Assembly: GCF_001280005.1 (NCBI RefSeq)
Contig: NZ_LGDW01000449.1
Coordinates: 1-49,588, forward strand
Origin: Streptomyces sp. NRRL WC-3618
Lineage (GTDB): Bacteria > Actinomycetota > Actinomycetes > Streptomycetales > Streptomycetaceae
DNA: 49,588 nt
Reading direction: 5' to 3'
Shown here: piece after piece, positions 43,326 to 49,588 of the stretch
Layout of the letters: the number at the start of each line of letters is the position of its first letter
Numbering within the stretch: position 1 is the stretch's first letter
Program-made: the position numbers and the translations under genes
The notes under the pieces: model-generated
Databases searched by the model: none
The model's input: only the letters and a program-made list of their open reading frames with translations
What the model was told of the DNA's origin: nothing

Positions 43326-43885
43326 CGGGAGCCCTTCCGGGAGTGGGAAGTCGACGGGGAGTCGGCCCAACTCCCGTACCCGCCCGGTGCGGTGGCGGGA
43401 GCGGTGAGCCCGGCCGCCTTCCAGACCAGCCCCTCGGCGTAGGCGCGCGCCGACACCACGAAGGGTGACGGTCCCGGCCAACTGCCCGTGTACCACAGGT
43501 GGGTGAGAGCGCGGGCGGCGTCACGCAGGTCGTCGTCCAGCTCGCCGAGCGGGCCTCCGGTCGCCTCCAGCAGCCGCCGTAATCGGTCCGGGCCCAGTTG
43601 CTCGGCGGCCACGGCCAGGTAGGTCCCGGTGAGTCCCGTGCCCCGCAGCGTCGCCTCGTCGAACCCGGTCAACTCCTGGGAGAGTGCCGTGAAGTCGGCC
43701 GTCTCGTCTGTTGTCTGCACGAGGGCAACGGTGCCCCTGGGGCTGGTGGGCCATGCTGCGCCGTCCGCGTATGGCCAAAAACGTACGCGGGTGGGAGCGC
43801 TGACGCCGGAGTGCGGCTCGGACGTGCGCCACGGACGGGCGGTCTGCCGGGGAGACGACGTCGGCATCAGGCCGTTGCCGGCCAT
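43322..43885 (-). CDS. Sugar/sorbitol dehydrogenase small subunit (FAD-SLDH type), TTA-containing
   Basis: A protein of up to 187 residues with the small-subunit signature of FAD-dependent sorbitol and glucose dehydrogenases: FTALSQELTGFDEATLRGTG, GTYLAVA, LTHLWYTGSWPG and the end GGYGSWADSP. The partner stabilises and often exports the large subunit, but no twin-arginine signal is seen here. The start is uncertain. ATG 43885 gives an N-terminus without family similarity or ribosome binding site, and GTG 43720 would begin just before the conserved part. A TTA leucine codon (complement of 43580-43582) makes translation dependent on the bldA tRNA. The stop overlaps the GMC start (GTGA), so translation of the whole cassette may depend on it. 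Confidence 0.8.
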   Translation of the reverse strand: MAGNGLMPTSSPRQTARPWRTSEPHSGVSAPTRVRFWPYADGAAWPTSPRGTVALVQTTDETADFTALSQELTGFDEATLRGTGLTGTYLAVAAEQLGPDRLRRLLEATGGPLGELDDDLRDAARALTHLWYTGSWPGPSPFVVSARAYAEGLVWKAAGLTAPATAPGGYGSWADSPSTSHSRKGSR

Positions 43886-44508
43886 TGCGATCAGTTACGC
43901 CGAGCCCGCACCCCACGGGTCACAGTAATCCCAGATCTGACGTGTGGTCACTCGACAAGCCCAGAAACAGGCCCCTGACCAGCAGGAACAGCGGATCGGT
44001 TGCCGAATTTGCAGGATGGCCGACCGAACGCCTCTCCCCCCACTCCGGCCCGCATTCCCGCCCTGTCACCGTGAACACCCCCGGTACTCCCGGCAGCCCG
44101 CTCCCTTCGTGCAAGGCCTGGACCAGCCAGAAATGCCTGCCATATCTGCCTGGAGCACCGCTTTTTCCGGCCGGTGCACGGTAGTCCGGCATGCCACGGC
44201 AGCGTCGTCACCGGGGTCGGCCGAGACCCGGAGCGGGCCCTTTCGCCTGCCCACTCGTCGCGGAGAGCGCGACCGACACCGGGGTGGTGTCCATGACAGA
44301 GAGGCCCGCGAAACAAAAGCGGTATTCCGGACCGGCCGAAAACAAAGTTCCCGCAAAGCAAAGAACAGAGCGGCTGATCTGAGGCTGTTTCGCACACACC
44401 CGGCCCACCTAGATTCGCCGTGCTCAGCCCGCTGATCGGTCATGGCGTCGGAAATACGGATCATGCCGTCAGAAGTACGCACTCCAACGACAATTGAAGG
44501 AGACGTTC
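43886..44508. other. Divergent intergenic region upstream of the serine protease
   Basis: About 620 bases with no convincing gene; open frames here lack codon bias and ribosome binding sites. It should hold the divergent promoters of the dehydrogenase cassette and the protease. A possible protease -10 (TAGATT, 44410-44415) and a tandem 21-base repeat (44441-44482) are visible. Confidence 0.6.
44441..44482. repeat. Tandem 21-bp imperfect repeat in the protease leader
   Basis: Two units beginning CATGGCGTCGGAAATACGGA and CATGCCGTCAGAAGTACGCA, 16 of 20 bases identical, stand head-to-tail with a 21-base period, ending 14 bases before the ribosome binding site. A two-turn period suggests a tandem binding site for a regulator. 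Confidence 0.6.
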
Positions 44509-45525
44509 GTGCGCAGTCTCAGACACGCGATAATCCCGCTGGCCGCGGCCACGGTACTGGCACTGATCGGGGTGGGAACCGCCGAGGCGGCACCCGCCCC
44601 GACTGAAGCCCTCGCCACCGGTGTTGTCGCCGCCGGCGCGAACGGCGCGACCAGCGTCGGCCACACCGCACGGCTGTCGGGCGGGGCTCCCGTCGACTCG
44701 GCGAGCGACGCCGGCGCCCTGGCGCGCTTCTGGACGCCGGAGCGGATGGCGCATGCCGTCTCGCTCGACAAAGTGGCCACCTCCACGCGGCCCGACGCCG
44801 CCAAGGCACTCGCGCCCACCGGAAAGCCGGGCACGACTCCGGCCGCCCGCGCGCGCTCCGGCACCGCTGGGCTGCGCATCAACGAATCCGCGGCAGTGGG
44901 CAGGGTGTTCTTCACCAACCCCAGTAACGGCGGCTCCTACGCGTGTTCGGCGAGTGCTCTCAACAGTGACTCAAAACAGATGGTGGTCACCGCGGGGCAC
45001 TGCGTACACGGCGGCAGCGGCGGCACGTGGATGACAAACTGGGTGTATGTGCCGCGTTACCGCTCCGGAGCCCGTCCATTCGGCACCTTCGCCGCCAAGC
45101 AGATGCGCACGTTCAACTCCTGGATCAGCAGCAGCGACCTCAAGCGGGACGTGGCCATGGTGACCACGTGGCCGCTCAACGGAAACAAGATCGTCAATGT
45201 CACTGGCGGTCACGGAATGAGCTGGAACTTCTCGCGTACGCAGCCCATCACCATTTTCGGCTACCCCGGGAATTTCAACAACGGGGAAAGCCAGTGGGTG
45301 TGTACGGGCACGACGCGCGCGGCCAGTGACAACGGCCTCGAGCTTCAGTGCAACTTCGGTGGCGGCTCCAGCGGTGGGCCGTGGCTGCGTGAGTTCAACG
45401 ACTCCAACGGTCTCGGATCCGTCAACGGGGTGATGAGCACCGTCACTTCGGCCGGCTGGAACGAGGCCGCCTACTTCGATGACGCGGTCAAGGGGATGTT
45501 CGACGCCCAGGGCGGCGTCACCTGA
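44509..45525 (+). CDS. Secreted trypsin-like (S1) serine protease
   Basis: A 338-residue extracellular protease starting at GTG 44509, with AAGGAG six bases upstream. Signal peptide about residues 1-27 (ends GTAEA). A propeptide of about 95 residues contains FWTPERMAHAV, and the chymotrypsin-fold domain follows. The triad is H164 (VTAGHC), D214 (LKRDVAM) and S288 (GGGSSGGPW). Ser rather than Asp precedes the active Ser (GSSGGP), and the S1 pocket residues look like the glutamyl-endopeptidase or V8-like group. Cys pairs near TAGHC and WVCTG support two disulfides. A small secreted protein with the same WTPERM motif follows 31 bases downstream. Confidence 0.92.
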   Translation: MRSLRHAIIPLAAATVLALIGVGTAEAAPAPTEALATGVVAAGANGATSVGHTARLSGGAPVDSASDAGALARFWTPERMAHAVSLDKVATSTRPDAAKALAPTGKPGTTPAARARSGTAGLRINESAAVGRVFFTNPSNGGSYACSASALNSDSKQMVVTAGHCVHGGSGGTWMTNWVYVPRYRSGARPFGTFAAKQMRTFNSWISSSDLKRDVAMVTTWPLNGNKIVNVTGGHGMSWNFSRTQPITIFGYPGNFNNGESQWVCTGTTRAASDNGLELQCNFGGGSSGGPWLREFNDSNGLGSVNGVMSTVTSAGWNEAAYFDDAVKGMFDAQGGVT

Positions 45526-45556
45526 CAGGTCGCACACCCGACAAGGAGACAGTCCT

Positions 45557-45784
45557 ATGCGTCGCAGCAGTCCGGTCCGGTGGACAGCAGTCGTGGCCCT
45601 CGTCGCCGCGGTGGCCGCGATGGTCGCCTGGCGGGCCTCGGCCTCTGCCGCGGAATCCGAGTCGCAGCCGGAATCGGGGACCACGGCCCACGACGTACGG
45701 CAGGCCCCGGAGAAGGCCCAGGACTACTGGACGCCTGAGCGGATGGAGCAAGCACAGGACGCCCCGATGCCCAAGCGCGACTGA
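45557..45784 (+). CDS. Small secreted protein sharing the WTPERM motif
   Basis: A 75-residue protein with a signal or anchor helix (about residues 7-32, RWTAVVALVAAVAAMVAW). The remaining 43 residues are acidic/basic and mostly disordered, ending YWTPERMEQAQDAPMPKRD. The YWTPERM segment matches FWTPERM in the propeptide of the protease encoded just upstream. AAGGAG precedes the ATG by eight bases, and the gap of 31 bases suggests co-transcription. It could be a free-standing propeptide-like chaperone or inhibitor, or simply a substrate; this is inference. A hairpin terminator follows. Confidence 0.75.
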   Translation: MRRSSPVRWTAVVALVAAVAAMVAWRASASAAESESQPESGTTAHDVRQAPEKAQDYWTPERMEQAQDAPMPKRD

Positions 45785-45824
45785 GCGAGACAAACGGTAG
45801 AACGACACGCGAGACCGTAAGGCG

Positions 45825-45851
45825 AGGCGCCGGGGGCTTTCCCCGGCGCCT
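45825..45851 (+). terminator. Terminator of the protease operon
   Basis: A perfect 11-bp stem (AGGCGCCGGGG / CCCCGGCGCCT) with a five-base loop, 41 bases after the small-protein stop. Confidence 0.8.
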
Positions 45852-45861
45852 TCCGCGTTCT

Positions 45862-45981
45862 GGGGCGGCCCCGACCGCACTAGCTGCTGCCCTGGTCCCT
45901 CTCGCCGGATACGCGGTGCTCGGAGGGATCTTCTTCCTCGTCTCGGCGTTGCGTCTGCCGCGTGCGTCCCGTGGCCAATGA
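45862..45981 (+). pseudogene. Possible remnant of a membrane-protein gene
   Basis: One frame ending at TGA 45979-45981 encodes GAAPTALAAALVPLAGYA, then a continuous hydrophobic helix and an Arg-rich end (LRLPRASRGQ), with high GC at third positions. It has no start codon or ribosome binding site and begins right after the protease terminator. It looks like the last transmembrane helix of a lost transporter, or chance coding-like sequence. Confidence 0.3.
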
Positions 45982-46053
45982 CCGGCTGCGGCTGAGGGAG
46001 TGGCCCTGCCATGAAAGGGATCTCCCGCACCTGAAGAGGGTGGGTCTCAAGGG

Positions 46054-46083
46054 TTGACCACCTGACAGGCGGACTCGTACCTT
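46054..46083 (+). promoter_or_regulatory. Candidate alpha-amylase promoter
   Basis: TTGACC (46054-46059) and TACCTT (46078-46083) are separated by 18 bases, placing the start of transcription near 46090, at the left edge of an 18-bp palindrome and upstream of the MalR-like site. Confidence 0.5.
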
Positions 46084-46089
46084 CTGGTC

Positions 46090-46107
46090 GGCTGAAATAT
46101 TTCAGCC
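46090..46107. promoter_or_regulatory. 18-bp perfect palindrome in the amylase promoter/leader
   Basis: GGCTGAAAT/ATTTCAGCC lies directly downstream of the predicted -10. It could be an operator, or a hairpin at the 5' end of the mRNA that protects it. Confidence 0.6.
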
Positions 46108-46110
46108 ATT

Positions 46111-46139
46111 TTGCAGCAAGAACCAGCAAGGGATCTTGC
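46111..46139. promoter_or_regulatory. Candidate MalR operator of the alpha-amylase gene
   Basis: TTGCAGCAAG (46111-46120, reverse complement of the TTGCTGCAA core at malE) is followed by CAGCAAG and by the inverted pair GCAAG-ggat-CTTGC (46126-46139). The cluster lies between the predicted transcription start and the ribosome binding site. Confidence 0.55.
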
Positions 46140-46167
46140 CCGGACCTTCAACGGAGAAGGACCCCAT

Positions 46168-47553
46168 ATGGCACCCAGCAGAACCCTCTCCGGCGCGCTC
46201 GCCCTCGTAGCGGGCGCGTCCATCGCGCTCGCCGTCCCCACGGGCGCCGCCCACGCCTCCCCGCCCGGTGCCAAGGACGTCACCGCCGTCCTGTTCGAGT
46301 GGAAGTTCGCCTCGGTGGCCAAGGAGTGCACCAACACCCTGGGTCCCGCCGGCTACGGCTTCGTGCAGGTCTCCCCGCCCGCCGAGCACATACAGGGCTC
46401 GCAGTGGTGGACGTCGTACCAGCCGGTGAGTTACCGGATCGCGGGCCGTCTCGGTGACGCAACTGCCTTCAAGGGCATGGTCGATACGTGTCATGCCGCC
46501 GGCGTCAAGGTCGTCGTCGACACCGTCGTCAACCACATGTCGGCGGGCAGCGGCACCGGCACCGGCGGTTCGTCGTACGGCAAGTACAACTACCCCGGCC
46601 TGTACTCCTCGTCCGACTTCGACGACTGCACCTCGACGATCAGCAACTACCAGGACCGCTGGAACGTCCAGCACTGCGAACTCGTCGAGCTCGCCGACCT
46701 GGACACGGGCGAGGAGTACGTCCGTTCCGCCATCGCCGGGTACATGAACACACTTCTCGGCTACGGCGTCGACGGCTTCCGTATCGACGCGGCGAAGCAC
46801 ATGGCCGCAGCTGACCTCGCCGACATCAAGTCCCGGCTCAGCAACCCGTCGGTGTACTGGAAGCAGGAGGCCATCTACGGCAGCGGCGAGGCCGTCCAGC
46901 CCACCGAGTACACGGGCAACGGCGATGTGCAGGAGTTCCGTTACGCCTTCGACCTCAAGCGGGTCTTCAACAACGAGAACCTCGCCTACCTGAAGAACTA
47001 CGGCGAGGGCTGGGGCTACATGAACAGCTCGGTCGCGGGTGTCTTCGTCGACAACCACGACACCGAGCGCAACGGCTCCACCCTCAGCTACAAGGACAAC
47101 GCCAACTACACGCTCGCCAACGTCTTCATGCTCGCCCACCCGTACGGCGCCCCGGACATCAACTCCGGCTACGAGTTCTCCGACACGGACGCCGGGCCGC
47201 CCAACGGCGGTACCGTCAACGCCTGTTGGCGGGACGGCTGGAAGTGTCAGCACACCTGGCCGGAGATCCTGCGCATGGTCGCCTTCCGCAACGCCGTACG
47301 CGGTGAGGCCGTCACCAACTGGTGGGACAACGGGGGTGACGCGATCGCTTTCGGGCGGGGCGCCAAGGGCTTCGTCGCCATCAACCACGAGTCGAGCGGT
47401 CCGAGTCGGACGTACCAGACCTCGCTGCCCGCCGGAACGTACTGCGACGTGCAGAGCAACACGTCGGTGGCCGTGAATGCGAACGGCCGGTTCACCGCGA
47501 CGCTGGGCGCGAACACGGCTCTGGCGATCTACGCGGGCAAGTCCAGCTGCTGA
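46168..47553 (+). CDS. Secreted alpha-amylase (GH13)
   Basis: A 461-residue extracellular enzyme that cleaves internal alpha-1,4 bonds of starch. Signal peptide about residues 1-30 (ends GAAHA). The barrel has conserved regions: [10 protein letters not shown] (region I), D207 in [10 protein letters not shown] (nucleophile), E234 in WKQEAIYG (acid/base) and D298 in [10 protein letters not shown] (transition-state Asp). The C-terminal beta domain ends [11 protein letters not shown]. It lacks the C-terminal starch-binding domain found in many Streptomyces amylases, so it should favour soluble starch. GGAGAAGG precedes the ATG. The promoter region has an 18-bp palindrome and MalR-like sites, consistent with maltose induction and glucose repression. 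Pullulanase follows 106 bases downstream with its own promoter. Confidence 0.95.
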   Translation: MAPSRTLSGALALVAGASIALAVPTGAAHASPPGAKDVTAVLFEWKFASVAKECTNTLGPAGYGFVQVSPPAEHIQGSQWWTSYQPVSYRIAGRLGDATAFKGMVDTCHAAGVKVVVDTVVNHMSAGSGTGTGGSSYGKYNYPGLYSSSDFDDCTSTISNYQDRWNVQHCELVELADLDTGEEYVRSAIAGYMNTLLGYGVDGFRIDAAKHMAAADLADIKSRLSNPSVYWKQEAIYGSGEAVQPTEYTGNGDVQEFRYAFDLKRVFNNENLAYLKNYGEGWGYMNSSVAGVFVDNHDTERNGSTLSYKDNANYTLANVFMLAHPYGAPDINSGYEFSDTDAGPPNGGTVNACWRDGWKCQHTWPEILRMVAFRNAVRGEAVTNWWDNGGDAIAFGRGAKGFVAINHESSGPSRTYQTSLPAGTYCDVQSNTSVAVNANGRFTATLGANTALAIYAGKSSC

Positions 47554-47579
47554 AATTTCTTTCTAGTGGTTTCAGGACT

Positions 47580-47610
47580 CTTGCTGCAAGCGTTTCCTCG
47601 GCGATACGGT
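47580..47610 (+). promoter_or_regulatory. Candidate MalR operator and promoter of the pullulanase gene
   Basis: CTTGCTGCAAG (47580-47590), an 11-bp perfect palindrome around T, shares its core with malE. TTGCTG can act as -35 and TACGGT (47605-47610) as -10 with an 18-base spacer, the same geometry as at malE. Confidence 0.6.
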
Positions 47611-47659
47611 CGCGCGGGGTCGGACCCGCAAGAGCCGCGATCGCAAGGAGCCCACGTCC

Positions 47660-49588
47660 GTGATACCGAGATGGCCGGCGCCGCCGAGGCGCCGTACTAC
47701 CCGTGCAGGCCGGGTCGCCGCAGTCACCGTGACCGCGTTGGCCGCAGCGCTCGTCCAGCCCCTGGCGGCGGGGGCGGACACCCCGCCTCCGCCGCCGTCC
47801 GACCGGAAGCTCGCCGCCGAACCGGCCCGGCACGACGCCACCCGCGAGCAGTTCTACTTCGTTCTCCCGGACCGCTTCGCCAACGGCGACAAGGCCAACG
47901 ACAAGGGCGGACTCACCGGTTCACGCCTCTCCACCGGGTACGACCCCACCGACAGGGGCTTCTACCAGGGCGGTGACCTCAAGGGCCTCACCAGCAAGCT
48001 CGACTACATCAAGGGCCTCGGCACCACCGCCATCTGGCTGGCCCCGATCTTCAAGAACGCGCCCGTCCAGGGGACCGGGTCGGACGCCTCCGCCGGTTAC
48101 CACGGCTACTGGATCACCGACTTCACCCGGGTCGACCCGCACTTCGGCACCAACCAGGACCTCGAAACCCTCATCTCCAAGGCCCACACCAAGGGCATGA
48201 AGGTCTTCTTCGACGTCATCACCAACCACACCGCCGACGTCGTCGACTACGAGCAGAAGTCCTACGACTACCTCTCCAAGGGTGCCTTCCCGTACCTCAC
48301 CAAGGACGGTGAGCCTTTCGACGACGCCGACTACTCGGACGGGAGGAAGGGCTTCCCGTCCGTCGACGCCGACTCCTTCCCGCGCACGCCGGTTGTCCCC
48401 GCCGCGAAGAAGCACGCCAAGGTCCCGTCCTGGCTCAACGACCCGACGATGTACCACAACCGGGGCGACTCCACCTGGGCCGGCGAGTCCGCCACCTACG
48501 GCGACTTCGTCGGGCTCGACGACCTGTGGACCGAGCGTCCCGAGGTCGTCTCCGGGATGGAGAAGATCTACGAGCGCTGGGTCAGGGACTTCGACATCGA
48601 CGGGTTCCGGATCGACACTGTGAAGCACGTCAACACGGAGTTCTGGACCCAGTGGGCCACGGCACTCGACCAGTACGCGGCCCGGCACGGCCGCGACGAC
48701 TTCTTCATGTTCGGCGAGGTGTACTCGGCCGACACGTCCGTGACCTCCCCGTACGTCACCCAGGGCCGCCTGGACGCCACGCTCGACTTCCCCTTCCAGG
48801 ACGCGGCGCGCTCGTACGCCTCCCAGGGCGGCAGTGCCCGGAAGCTCGCCTCGGTGTTCGGCGACGACTACAAGTACACGACCGACAAGGCGAACGCGTA
48901 CGAGCAGGTCACCTTCCTCGGCAACCACGACATGGGCCGGATCGGGACCTTCCTGCGGCAGGACGACCCGACGGCCACCGATACCGAACTCCTCGCCAAG
49001 GACCGGCTCGCCAACGAGCTGATGTTCCTCAGCCGTGGCAACCCGGTCGTCTACTACGGCGACGAGCAGGGCTTCACGGGCGCGGGCGGCGACAAGGACG
49101 CCCGCCAGACGATGTTCGCCTCGCGGGTCTCCGACTACCTCGACGACGACGAACTCGGCACGGACCGCACGCACGCGAGCGACTCGTACGACACGAGAGC
49201 ACCGCTCTACCAGCAGATCAGGGCTCTCGCCAAGCTCCGCAAGGCCAACCCCGCCCTCACCGACGGCGTCCAGACCGAGCGGTACGCGACCGACGGCGCC
49301 GGCGTCTACGCCTTCTCCCGCACCGACGCCACATTCGGCACCGAGTACGTCGTGGCCGTCAACAACGCGAGCGAGCCGAATACGGCGACCTTCGCCACCG
49401 GCTCGGGCGGCGCCATGGACTTCATGGGCATCTACGGCACCCACGCCAAGGTGACGAGCGGCACCGACAAGAAGATCACCGTCACCGTCCCGCCCGGCAC
49501 CGCGATCGTCCTCAAGGCCACCGGCAAGCCCCCCACCCCCGCCACCCGGCCGGCCCTCACCCTCACCGCCCCGCCCACCGGCGCCACC
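47660..49588 (+). CDS. pulA: Secreted pullulanase/alpha-amylase, N-terminal part (cut by window end)
   Basis: The first 643 codons of a larger secreted enzyme; the frame is still open at the window edge. It starts at GTG 47660 with AAGGAG ten bases before it. Twin arginines lie near the N-terminus (PPRRRTTRAGR), followed by a signal peptide ending near LAAGADT. A complete GH13 catalytic domain follows: IWLAPIFKN, DVITNHTADVV, D319 in DGFRIDTVKH, E353 in MFGEVYS and D424 in LGNHDMGR, then a beta domain ending about residue 625. The last residues (PPTPATRPALTLTAPPTG) look like a linker to a further domain. The S. coelicolor counterpart SCO2226 is described as a bifunctional pullulanase, so a type I pullulanase half probably continues beyond the window. 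Confidence 0.9.
   Translation, partial: MIPRWPAPPRRRTTRAGRVAAVTVTALAAALVQPLAAGADTPPPPPSDRKLAAEPARHDATREQFYFVLPDRFANGDKANDKGGLTGSRLSTGYDPTDRGFYQGGDLKGLTSKLDYIKGLGTTAIWLAPIFKNAPVQGTGSDASAGYHGYWITDFTRVDPHFGTNQDLETLISKAHTKGMKVFFDVITNHTADVVDYEQKSYDYLSKGAFPYLTKDGEPFDDADYSDGRKGFPSVDADSFPRTPVVPAAKKHAKVPSWLNDPTMYHNRGDSTWAGESATYGDFVGLDDLWTERPEVVSGMEKIYERWVRDFDIDGFRIDTVKHVNTEFWTQWATALDQYAARHGRDDFFMFGEVYSADTSVTSPYVTQGRLDATLDFPFQDAARSYASQGGSARKLASVFGDDYKYTTDKANAYEQVTFLGNHDMGRIGTFLRQDDPTATDTELLAKDRLANELMFLSRGNPVVYYGDEQGFTGAGGDKDARQTMFASRVSDYLDDDELGTDRTHASDSYDTRAPLYQQIRALAKLRKANPALTDGVQTERYATDGAGVYAFSRTDATFGTEYVVAVNNASEPNTATFATGSGGAMDFMGIYGTHAKVTSGTDKKITVTVPPGTAIVLKATGKPPTPATRPALTLTAPPTGAT

Noticed and set aside
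44191..44382. A 63-codon plus-strand ORF in the gap before the protease
   Set aside because: No ribosome binding site, weak third-position bias, Arg-rich non-descript sequence, and overlapping ORFs on the other strand of equal quality.
46054..46107. Possible riboswitch in the amylase leader
   Set aside because: The leader is short, with a single simple palindrome and no recognisable aptamer.
47921..49444. A 507-residue minus-strand ORF
   Set aside because: It is antisense to the pullulanase catalytic domain, whose active-site motifs are intact on the plus strand.

Overview
This window is a chromosomal segment of a Streptomyces species. It shows very high GC with strong G/C bias at third codon positions, almost no TTA codons, many GTG starts with AAGGAG-type ribosome binding sites, and GC-rich hairpin terminators. 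Several genes (panB, nadE, glnA2, glnE, malR-malEFG-aglA, pullulanase) occur in the same neighbourhood of the S. coelicolor chromosome, as recalled from memory. There are no RNA genes, CRISPR arrays or insertion sequences that I can support.

Layout. 1-9.2 kb: a small protein with a rare TTA codon, a leaderless GH33-type sialidase, an F420:NADPH oxidoreductase (npdG), a mini membrane protein, an M50 (site-2) protease, a large AfsR-like SARP/NB-ARC/TPR regulator, and a convergent DrrAB-type ABC exporter. 9.2-15.5 kb: panB, a DHA2 drug exporter with a perfect 27-bp operator palindrome, a TetR regulator, a membrane-anchored EEP-family enzyme and a 12-TM MFS exporter. 15.6-26.7 kb: a TPR protein, a secreted GH54 arabinofuranosidase with a ricin-type lectin domain, a DinB-like protein, nadE, then a stretch of surface and secreted genes (small membrane protein, lipoprotein plus secreted protein, S53 sedolisin, DUF305/DUF3105 pair). 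27-33.2 kb: glutamine synthetase-like glnA2, a VOC protein, the GS adenylyltransferase glnE and a PAP2-type membrane phosphatase. 33.4-40.1 kb: the maltose/maltodextrin locus malR < > malE-malF-malG-aglA. 40.2-45.8 kb: an accessory block holding a DUF2568 membrane protein, a three-gene FAD-dehydrogenase cassette, and a secreted serine protease with a tiny secreted partner. 46.2 kb to the end: secreted alpha-amylase and the N-terminal part of a secreted pullulanase, cut by the window edge.

How the genes work together. Secreted amylase and pullulanase would release maltodextrins, MalEFG would import them (the ATPase, MsiK in streptomycetes, is not here), AglA would hydrolyse them to glucose, and MalR would control the set. 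Related CTTGC/GCAAG sequences lie at all three promoters. GlnE adenylylates glutamine synthetase; GlnA2 is a GS paralogue that in S. coelicolor acts on polyamines.

Most interesting: the operon at 40616-43885. It encodes a GMC oxidoreductase with a C-x5-C-x3-C-P motif spaced like the 3Fe-4S ligands of bacterial FAD-glucose dehydrogenase and a matching small subunit. It lacks the usual cytochrome and Tat signal, carries an acetoacetate-decarboxylase-like partner, and has a TTA codon suggesting bldA control. Also notable are a WTPERM motif shared by a protease propeptide and an adjacent 75-residue secreted protein, and several unexplained repeat clusters in promoters.
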